A stretch of DNA of 5,950 bases from Spirochaetes bacterium RIFOXYC1_FULL_54_7 (GTDB lineage Bacteria > Spirochaetota > Spirochaetia > Treponematales > UBA12059). This document shows, piece by piece, positions 1-4,570 of this stretch (position 1 is its first letter; every line of letters begins with the position of its first letter). Location: positions 416 through 6,365 of the forward strand of contig MIBM01000422.1 in assembly GCA_001830645.1 (NCBI GenBank), in the 5' to 3' direction. A program made the position numbers and the translations under genes. The notes below the pieces were generated by a model, which had not been told where the DNA came from, did not search any database, and saw only the letters and a list, made by a program, of their open reading frames with translations.

Positions 1-594
1 GAGACCACTGTGGCAAGGTTCAGGGAGTTCATACGCGATAATCCACAGTGGTCGGCCACCGGGGCTGATAGCCTGCAGGCCGACGGACTGGTGGACGCTT
101 CATACCTGAAAGACTTCGAGTCGGCTGGAACTGACCAGCCTGTCAGATACGTTTCACGTACCGCAGCGGAAGCCTATGCCGAATGGCTATCGATCCGGGC
201 TCCATCCGGTTACCGGTTTACCTTGCCTACAGAAGCCCAATGGAACCGGGCTGCCGAGGCTTCCGCCATGGCGGCATCCAGGCCGGACACCGCGGCCCTC
301 TTTGCCCAGGGCAGGACCGGGCCGTCACCCATAGCGGCCATGAGGACCGATGCTGCGGGTTTCAAGGGGCTCTTGGGGGGCGTATGGGAATGGTGCGCAG
401 ATCCATATTCCGTCCACCCCGGAACAGGCATTTCTGGCCGCCAGGAGTATCCTGGTCATGATGGCCTCGTCCGTGGTGGCTCATGGGCCAACCGCGCTGA
501 CCTCGTCGACCTGAACTCCCGTGGACCAGTGTCACCAGAGTCATGCAACGCATACACGGGTTTCAGGCTTGCCTTGGTCCCGGTCAAGGACTGA
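1..594 (+). CDS. SUMF1 / FGE-like domain protein, 3' part only; catalytic cysteines absent
   Basis: The frame is open from the first base (E-T-T-V-A-R-F-R-E-F), which matches the start of the SUMF1 fold (family pattern E-V-T-x-A-Q-Y/F-x-x-F). The true start therefore lies upstream and the GTG at 10 is internal. Family landmarks follow in order: PVRYVSRTAAEAYAEW, then RFTLPTEAQWNRAA (nt 217-255), GGVWEWCADPY (nt 373-408), RGGSW (nt 472-486) and GFRLAL near the end. These match the usual LPTEAEWE, NVWEW, RGGSW and GFR motifs, so the fold assignment is secure. True formylglycine-generating enzymes carry two active-site cysteines shortly after GGS[WY]. Here an ungapped alignment places Asn (490-492) and Val (505-507) there, so sulfatase activation is unlikely. 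A non-catalytic or other SUMF1-fold role is inferred. Any N-terminal signal peptide or extra domain is outside the window. smpB begins 3 nt after the stop. Confidence 0.9.
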   Translation, partial: ETTVARFREFIRDNPQWSATGADSLQADGLVDASYLKDFESAGTDQPVRYVSRTAAEAYAEWLSIRAPSGYRFTLPTEAQWNRAAEASAMAASRPDTAALFAQGRTGPSPIAAMRTDAAGFKGLLGGVWEWCADPYSVHPGTGISGRQEYPGHDGLVRGGSWANRADLVDLNSRGPVSPESCNAYTGFRLALVPVKD

Positions 595-597
595 GTC

Positions 598-1056
598 ATG
601 GACGGCGTCAAGATCATTGCCCTGAACAGGCGGGCCCGCTTTGACTACGCGGTGGAAGAAGACTTCGAGTGTGGTGTTGTATTGCTTGGCTCTGAAGTCA
701 AGTCCCTGCGTATGGGAAAGGTCTCCTTCCCCGATGGCTATGCGGTAATCGAAAAAGGCGAACTTTGGTTACGCAATGTACATATCGCGGAATATACCTA
801 CAGCTCGGTCTTCAATCACGATCCCGACCGACCGCGCAAACTGCTTGTTCATGCCCATGAACTGAAGCGCCTGGAACGGCGAGTGCGTGAAAAAGGCTAT
901 ACCCTGATTCCTCTTGACTTCCACTTCAGGAAGGGCAGAGTCAAGGTTGAAATAGGCCTCTGCAAGGGCAAGAAGTTTGCCGACAAGCGTGAATCCATCA
1001 AAGAACGGGACGTACAACGGGATCTGCAACGTGACTTCCGGGACAGGCAACACTGA
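598..1056 (+). CDS. smpB: SsrA (tmRNA)-binding protein SmpB
   Basis: SmpB binds tmRNA and delivers it to stalled ribosomes in the cytoplasm for trans-translation, which rescues the ribosome and tags the unfinished peptide. The 152-residue length is typical. Visible signatures are N-R-R-A-R-F-D-Y (10-17), G-S-E-V-K-S-L-R (31-38, the family hallmark), G-E-L-W-L-R-N-V-H-I-A-E-Y (54-66), H-D-P-D-R-P-R-K-L-L (74-83) and G-K-K-F-A-D-K-R (124-131). A basic/acidic tail (K-E-R-D-V-Q-R-D-L-Q-R-D, 136-147) is the part known to become helical in the mRNA channel. The ATG at 598 has AAGGA at 586-590, a 7-nt gap, lying inside the end of the SUMF1-like gene. The stop is 2 nt before rsmD. The pair is probably co-transcribed; no ssrA gene is visible in this window. 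Confidence 0.98.
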   Translation: MDGVKIIALNRRARFDYAVEEDFECGVVLLGSEVKSLRMGKVSFPDGYAVIEKGELWLRNVHIAEYTYSSVFNHDPDRPRKLLVHAHELKRLERRVREKGYTLIPLDFHFRKGRVKVEIGLCKGKKFADKRESIKERDVQRDLQRDFRDRQH

Positions 1057-1058
1057 AG

Positions 1059-1619
1059 ATGAGCGGTTTGAGAATAACCGGCGGTAAACTCAAAGGTTTG
1101 CACCTTGAGGTTCCACGGGGCCCCTGGGAAATTCGCCCTGCCATGGACATGATGAGGGAATCCCTGTTCTCCATCCTCGGGAATCTTGATGGACGCTCTT
1201 TCCTGGACCTGTTTTCAGGTTCGGGCATCATGGCAGTAGAGGCAGCAAGCCGTGGGGCTGGTCCCATAGTGTGCGTTGAACGTGACAGGGCCAAACTCAG
1301 GACCCTGATACGCAATGTATCGATGGCGGAACAACGCATAGAATGCCGCTGCGTTCCGGTTGAACGCTTCATAGTACGGTGCCATGAAACCTTTTCAGTG
1401 ATTTTCTGTGATCCGCCATTCCCGTATGAATTCAAGACACCAATGATCGAATCCATAGCCGAAAAACAGCTGCTTGTCCCTGATGGCTTGTTGTTGATCC
1501 ACTATCCCGCTGAAAATTCCCTGCCCCAGCAGGCAGGAGACCTTGTCATGGAGGACGAACGCGAGTACGGCAGATCAAGAGTCAGATTTTACCGAAGGAA
1601 GACAGAAGTACAGCCATGA
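1059..1619 (+). CDS. rsmD: 16S rRNA (guanine(966)-N2)-methyltransferase RsmD
   Basis: RsmD uses S-adenosylmethionine to methylate N2 of G966 in 16S rRNA during 30S assembly. The 186-residue length is normal. Motifs seen: R-I-T-G-G-K-L-K-G at 5-13; R-P-A-M-D-M-M-R-E-S-L-F-S-I-L at 26-40, where the family usually has RPT; the SAM-binding loop L-D-L-F-S-G-S-G at 49-56; an acidic residue after the next strand (C-V-E-R-D, 72-76); and the catalytic D-P-P-F at 118-121. The tail E-Y-G-R-S-R-V-R-F-Y is also typical. The start ATG lies 2 nt after the smpB stop with only a weak upstream AGG (1045-1047), consistent with translational coupling. No strong terminator follows the stop. Other members of the N2-guanine methylase family are possible in principle, but the N-terminal RITGG and RPxxxxxRES motifs point to RsmD. 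Confidence 0.95.
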   Translation: MSGLRITGGKLKGLHLEVPRGPWEIRPAMDMMRESLFSILGNLDGRSFLDLFSGSGIMAVEAASRGAGPIVCVERDRAKLRTLIRNVSMAEQRIECRCVPVERFIVRCHETFSVIFCDPPFPYEFKTPMIESIAEKQLLVPDGLLLIHYPAENSLPQQAGDLVMEDEREYGRSRVRFYRRKTEVQP

Positions 1620-1628
1620 ACGAAATGC

Positions 1629-1943
1629 CTATTTATCCAGCAGATGAATCAATTGTATGAGCCTGTCATCTGTACACCGGGAGTACTCATCGTCTTTGAA
1701 TGACAAGATACGGCAGGGACCGAAATCTGTACCATCGACGCCTGCATCGGAGTCCCCAAGGGTTTCAGCAAACATTTCTTCTTGAACCATAGCAACTAGT
1801 GTAACGCAGCTAGCTGATTTTTCACGGGAATACGCAGCTATTGGGTAAAAACAAAAAACGGGCAACTGTAACCCTAGGTGTTCGTTGATTATTTCGGAAA
1901 CATAAAATATAGTGTATTTTCGGATGAGCGCAATTACATGCAT
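1629..1943 (-). CDS. hypothetical small protein (uncertain), 104 residues
   Basis: I do not recognise this protein. A minus-strand frame is open across the whole gap; ATG at 1943 gives 104 residues and the stop is 9 nt from the rsmD stop. The frame also stays open upstream, antisense to the following gene, so 1943 is only the first start clear of that gene. Internal ATGs at 1790 and 1775 would give 53 and 48 residues, the last with AAGAAGAA directly ahead. In favour: the run without stops is long for a non-coding gap. A hand count of the last 48 codons gives a coding-like pattern with GC lowest at the second codon position. The end (T-D-D-R-L-I-Q-L-I-H-L-L-D-K) looks helical. Against: no good ribosome binding site at 1943, the candidate rightward promoter overlaps its first codons, and there are no recognisable domains. 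It may be a chance frame. Confidence 0.3.
   Translation of the reverse strand: MHVIALIRKYTIFYVSEIINEHLGLQLPVFCFYPIAAYSREKSASCVTLVAMVQEEMFAETLGDSDAGVDGTDFGPCRILSFKDDEYSRCTDDRLIQLIHLLDK
1885..1913 (+). promoter_or_regulatory. candidate sigma70-type promoter for the TPR-TPR-rlmN operon
   Basis: A -35-like TTGATT (1885-1890; 4 of 6 to TTGACA) is separated by exactly 17 nt from a -10-like TATAGT (1908-1913; 5 of 6 to TATAAT). It lies in the most AT-rich part of the gap. Transcription would begin near 1920, leaving a leader of about 40 nt before the ATG at 1962. The direct repeat TTTCGGA (1892-1898 and 1918-1924) sits in the spacer and at the presumed start site, and the inverted repeat AAAATA/TATTTT (1904-1909, 1915-1920) overlaps the -10. 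Either could bind a regulator, but both are short. Assignment rests on consensus match and position only. Confidence 0.5.
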
Positions 1944-1961
1944 AAATCCAGGATGTGAAAC

Positions 1962-2300
1962 ATGAACGAGGATCTGTTTGAAAGATTTCCGGAAGCCGGC
2001 CTGATAAAAACAGTCGATGAACCGAAATCTGATATAAGTTCTGCCCAGAAAGCCCAGCTTAACCGGCGGGGCAATGCTCTGTTCAATGCTGGTGACACCG
2101 AGACGGCCAGGCGAATCTTCCAGACTACCGGCTATTCCGACGGTCTTATGAGAGTCGGTGAACGATACCTTGATGGTGGCCAGCCAATAGACGCCCTGAA
2201 GATGTTCAAACTGGCCCATGATTGTAAACGAAGCGACGAGCTGATTGAACGCGCAGCTCTAGCCATACGAAAAATACTGGACGAAGAGGAAAAAGCATGA
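1962..2300 (+). CDS. small TPR-like helical protein, first gene of the rlmN operon
   Basis: This 112-residue protein has no named family that I recognise. The N-terminal ~28 residues are charged and look unstructured. Two helix-turn-helix units then resemble degenerate tetratricopeptide repeats: about 29-58 (R-R-G-N-A-L-F-N-A-G-D-T-E-T-A-R-R-I-F) and 60-92 (V-G-E-R-Y-L-D-G-G-Q-P-I-D-A-L-K-M-F-K-L-A). Both show the small-residue and aromatic spacing of TPRs. A helical acidic/basic tail ends the protein. No signal peptide or membrane segment is seen, so it is probably cytoplasmic. The ATG at 1962 is chosen because AGGA (1950-1953) precedes it by 8 nt. Its TGA overlaps the next gene's ATG (ATGA at 2297-2300), which implies translational coupling and probably a shared function with the large TPR protein. 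A protein-protein scaffold role is inferred only. Confidence 0.88.
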   Translation: MNEDLFERFPEAGLIKTVDEPKSDISSAQKAQLNRRGNALFNAGDTETARRIFQTTGYSDGLMRVGERYLDGGQPIDALKMFKLAHDCKRSDELIERAALAIRKILDEEEKA

Positions 2301-3442
2301 GTGACCTTACCAACCAGGACGATGAGCACGGGTTCGATGCCGGGACGGCCCCCCAGCAGAACCAAGAGCTCATGGAAATCGCGGAGTTATCCAAAAAGGG
2401 ATACCAGTTCCTCAAGGAAAACCGCGTAGGCGATGCAGAGCGTAATTTCAGGCAAATAATAGAAAAAGATGCCGAGAACAATTACGCCCTTGTAGGCCTC
2501 GGAGATGCTGCCAGAAAACGCGGTGCCCACCGCGATGCGGTAGATCATTACAAGAAATGCCTTATCTACCATCCGGGCAATAATTACGCCCTGTTTGGTC
2601 TGGCTGATTGCTACAAGGCATTGAACCAGTACCAGAAAGCCATCGAGATCTGGGAACAGTACCTGTTGCACGACAACAAGAACATCACTGTCCTGACCAG
2701 AATTGCCGATGCTTACCGGAAGGTAAGGGATTTCCGCAAGTCCAAGGCAATCTATCTCAGGGTTCTCGAGATGGAGATGGACAATCCCTATGCGCTGATA
2801 GGCCTGGGGCACCTCCATTATGATTTCAAGGAATACCGCGATGCCCTCCACTACTGGCAGCGTATGGTGCATGCCCAGGGCGACGCGGTGGATATCAGGG
2901 TGCTTACGTCCATAGGAAACTGCTACAGGAAACTCAAGCAGTTTGACATGGGCGTTCCGTACTTCGAAAAGGCCCTGAACAAGGAACCTGAAAATTTCTA
3001 TGCCCTTTTCGGTCTGGCCGACTGCCACCGCGGTGTTGGTGAGCCACAGAAATCCCTTGATTACTGGAACCGCATCCTGGACAGGGATCCGCGCAACAAG
3101 GTCATCCTGACCCGGGCAGGTGATGCATACCGCAGCATGGAAGACTACGTGAATGCCTCGGACTACTACGAACGTGCCCTCAACATCGAGTTCGATGTGT
3201 ATGCAGTTCTTGGTCTTGCGACCATTTCACGCCTCCAGGGCAAGGTTACCGATGCCATAGAATCCCTCAGGCGCCTGGTCCAGAACGACGGGAAAAACTA
3301 TCGTCTGCACCTTGAACTGGCTACCTGTTATCTGGCTATTGGCGAGAAACGCATGGCGGAAGAAACCCTCCACGATTTCCAGCGCCTTGGCATCAGGAAT
3401 TCCCAGATTCTGGATCTGCTAGCCAAGATACAACACCAGTGA
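2297..3442 (+). CDS. multi-TPR protein (about ten tetratricopeptide repeats)
   Basis: The protein has 381 residues. After an acidic, Gln-rich N-terminal stretch (1-28), almost everything is tandem 34-residue TPRs: roughly 29-62, 63-96, 97-130, 131-164, 165-200, 201-234, 235-268, 269-301, 302-335 and 336-369. Most start with Y-A-L-x-G-L or V-L-T-R-I, then carry the TPR Gly/Ala and Tyr/Phe spacing and end near D/N-P-x-N. There is no signal peptide or transmembrane segment, so a cytoplasmic binding scaffold is likely; the partner is unknown. Length variation occurs at repeat 5 (two extra residues) and repeat 8 (one fewer). Units alternate between two types, making a 68-residue super-repeat that is described separately. 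The start ATG overlaps the preceding stop (ATGA), with AGAGGA a few bases upstream. The stop at 3440-3442 lies 17 nt before the preferred rlmN start, so the three genes form one operon. The fold is certain; the function is not. Confidence 0.95.
   Translation: MSDLTNQDDEHGFDAGTAPQQNQELMEIAELSKKGYQFLKENRVGDAERNFRQIIEKDAENNYALVGLGDAARKRGAHRDAVDHYKKCLIYHPGNNYALFGLADCYKALNQYQKAIEIWEQYLLHDNKNITVLTRIADAYRKVRDFRKSKAIYLRVLEMEMDNPYALIGLGHLHYDFKEYRDALHYWQRMVHAQGDAVDIRVLTSIGNCYRKLKQFDMGVPYFEKALNKEPENFYALFGLADCHRGVGEPQKSLDYWNRILDRDPRNKVILTRAGDAYRSMEDYVNASDYYERALNIEFDVYAVLGLATISRLQGKVTDAIESLRRLVQNDGKNYRLHLELATCYLAIGEKRMAEETLHDFQRLGIRNSQILDLLAKIQHQ
2585..3199 (+). repeat. 68-residue two-TPR super-repeat, three copies
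   Basis: Within the large TPR protein, residues 97-164, 165-234 and 235-301 are successive copies of one A+B pair. A units begin Y-A-L-[FI]-G-L and carry an aromatic pair such as E-I-W-E, H-Y-W-Q or D-Y-W-N before the second-helix end. B units begin V-L-T-[RS]-I/A-[AG]-[DN]-x-Y-R and end in a Y-x-x-[VA]-L-[EN]-x-E segment. The A-like signature also appears in the units at 63 and 302. This indicates growth by duplication of a two-repeat module rather than of single TPRs. Confidence 0.75.
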
Positions 3443-3447
3443 GCACC

Positions 3448-3453
3448 GGAGGA
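3448..3453 (+). promoter_or_regulatory. strong ribosome binding site that sets the rlmN start at 3460
   Basis: GGAGGA is a near-perfect Shine-Dalgarno sequence 6 nt before the ATG at 3460. An in-frame GTG at 3439 would lie upstream of it and has no comparable site, so that longer form would place the site inside the coding sequence. The ATG at 3460 is therefore preferred; a further in-frame ATG at 3475 is too far from this site. Confidence 0.8.
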
Positions 3454-3459
3454 CAGGCC

Positions 3460-4524
3460 ATGGATGAACCAGTTATGGAAGGGCAGGATAACGGTTCTGC
3501 GGTTCACCCGACCGGCCTGCTTCCGGATCAGATTGCTGCCCGGTTCGGTATGGACAAGCCGTTCAGGGGCAAGCAAATCTTCAGGTGGATAGTAAAAGGA
3601 GCCCGGTCCTTTGAAGACATGACCGATCTCCCCTCAACTGAGCGTGAACGTCTAACCGTACTAAGCCCCAGATTATTCTCAAGCGAAATAGTTGAAACCC
3701 TGGCTGACGGTGACGGATCATCCAAGATAAAAATCCGCCTGAATGACGGGGCGGCCATAGAAGCAGTGTTGCTGGCTGATCACGAAGGTCGACTGACAGC
3801 CTGTCTGTCAACCCAGGTCGGATGCCCCATGGCCTGCTCGTTCTGCAAAACCGGCACCCTTGGTTTCCTTCGCAATCTTCGTGTAGATGAGATCATCGAA
3901 CAGTACCTGCTCCTGGCTGCCCTCGGCAGGAAACCGTCCAATGTGGTATTCATGGGCATGGGCGAACCCCTACTCAACCTGAAAGCCCTGCGTCCGGCCA
4001 TCCAGATACTGACTGATCCCGATGGCTTCAATCTATCAACCAGGAAGATAACCATCTCGACCTGCGGTCTGGTGCCTGGCATCATGTCACTGGCTGATGA
4101 GGGTCCCCATGTCCGCCTGGCCATTTCATTGACGGCTGCTACGGATGAACTACGTGATACCCTGATGCCGGTGAACCGCCGCTGGAATCTAGCGGCGCTG
4201 AAGAAGGCCCTGCTGTATTACCAGGGGAAAACCGGTGACCGCATAAGCCTCGAAGCAGCTATCATGGGTGGCGTCAATTCCGGGGTGGAAGGCGCGCGTG
4301 CCATGGCAGCCTGGATCCATCCCCTGAAGGTGCAGGTAAATGTGATTCTCTGGAACCCGGTAGAAGAACTGCCATACCGTCAACCAACAAGGGAAGAAAT
4401 GGCCAGCTTCGAGACTGAACTGGAACGACTGGGCGTGAATGCCGTGCGCAGGGCAAAGAGGGGCCGTGGCGTTGGTGGTGCCTGCGGACAACTCGGGGAT
4501 ACCCTGATGGACAGTCAGCGCTGA
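3460..4524 (+). CDS. rlmN: dual-specificity RNA methyltransferase RlmN (radical SAM)
   Basis: RlmN is a cytoplasmic radical-SAM enzyme that methylates C2 of A2503 in 23S rRNA and of A37 in some tRNAs. From the ATG at 3460 it has 354 residues, a normal length. Visible signatures (numbered from that ATG): the 4Fe-4S motif C-P-M-A-C-S-F-C (122-129, CxxxCxxC) followed by K-T-G-T-L-G-F; G-M-G-E-P (166-170) for SAM binding; S-L-T-A-A-T-D-E-L-R-D-x-L-M-P-V-N (223-239); and the C-terminal G-A-C-G-Q-L, whose Cys (342) matches the residue that forms the protein-RNA intermediate in the family. The N-terminal part (P-F-R-G-K-Q-I-F-R-W, 34-43) fits the RlmN accessory RNA-binding domain. The related Cfr (C8 methylation, antibiotic resistance) shares the cysteines and cannot be excluded formally, but the context is that of a core gene. 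It is the last gene of the operon, convergent with the mrfB-like gene. Confidence 0.95.
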   Translation: MDEPVMEGQDNGSAVHPTGLLPDQIAARFGMDKPFRGKQIFRWIVKGARSFEDMTDLPSTERERLTVLSPRLFSSEIVETLADGDGSSKIKIRLNDGAAIEAVLLADHEGRLTACLSTQVGCPMACSFCKTGTLGFLRNLRVDEIIEQYLLLAALGRKPSNVVFMGMGEPLLNLKALRPAIQILTDPDGFNLSTRKITISTCGLVPGIMSLADEGPHVRLAISLTAATDELRDTLMPVNRRWNLAALKKALLYYQGKTGDRISLEAAIMGGVNSGVEGARAMAAWIHPLKVQVNVILWNPVEELPYRQPTREEMASFETELERLGVNAVRRAKRGRGVGGACGQLGDTLMDSQR

Positions 4525-4534
4525 AACCTGCCAT

Positions 4535-4569
4535 TTGATCTGCCCTCAAACTACTTGATCTACCCACAA
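4535..4569. repeat. two imperfect 20-nt tandem units with small hairpins in the convergent gap
   Basis: TTGATCTGCCCTCAA (4535-4549) and TTGATCTACCCACAA (4555-4569) match at 13 of 15 positions and are offset by 20 nt. Each can fold into a 5-bp stem: TTTGA/TCAAA (4534-4538, 4546-4550) and ACTTG/CAAGT (4553-4557, 4567-4571). They nearly fill the 46-nt gap between the convergent stops. No T-run follows either stem, so they are at best weak bidirectional terminators. A perfect palindrome TCAGCGCTGA (4515-4524) lies just before, across the rlmN stop. Confidence 0.4.
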
Positions 4570-4570
4570 G

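Larger units (their letters stand above)
1620..1961. other. 342-nt gap between rsmD and the TPR-rlmN operon
   Basis: No plus-strand gene is convincing here: all three plus frames are interrupted. The right half (about 1845-1920) is clearly more AT-rich than the neighbouring genes and contains a sigma70-like promoter candidate at 1885-1913. A perfect 7-bp inverted repeat CAGATGA/TCATCTG (1641-1647, 1666-1672) has an 18-nt loop and no T-tract, so it is a poor intrinsic terminator. Other short elements are the perfect palindrome CAGCTAGCTG (1807-1816) followed by TTTTT (1818-1822), the direct repeat ACGCAGCTA (1804-1812, 1832-1840), and the direct repeat TTTCGGA (1892-1898, 1918-1924) around the promoter. 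A minus-strand open frame covers most of the gap and is listed separately. Confidence 0.6.

Noticed and set aside
998..1456. 152-codon minus-strand frame opposite smpB/rsmD.
   Set aside because: It overlaps two confidently identified genes and has no recognisable domain.
1616..1660. ATG overlapping the rsmD stop, opening a 14-codon frame (M-N-E-M-P-I-Y-P-A-D-E-S-I-V).
   Set aside because: It ends at once in TGA, has no well-spaced ribosome site, and the downstream plus frames do not read as a decayed known protein. It could be the relic of a lost operon gene but cannot be supported.
1641..1672. CAGATGA/TCATCTG inverted repeat after rsmD as an intrinsic terminator.
   Set aside because: The stem is only 7 bp with an 18-nt loop and no following T-tract.
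1807..1822. CAGCTAGCTG palindrome followed by TTTTT as a terminator.
   Set aside because: A palindrome with no loop folds into a very short stem once a loop is allowed, too weak for termination.
2387..3028. Long minus-strand open frame (213 codons) opposite the TPR gene.
   Set aside because: It is a shadow of the TPR repeats in the opposite strand, with no ribosome site; the plus-strand repeats are unambiguous.
3460..4524. Cfr-type resistance methyltransferase instead of RlmN.
   Set aside because: The sequence signatures are shared, but position in a core-gene operon and absence of mobile-element signals favour the housekeeping enzyme.
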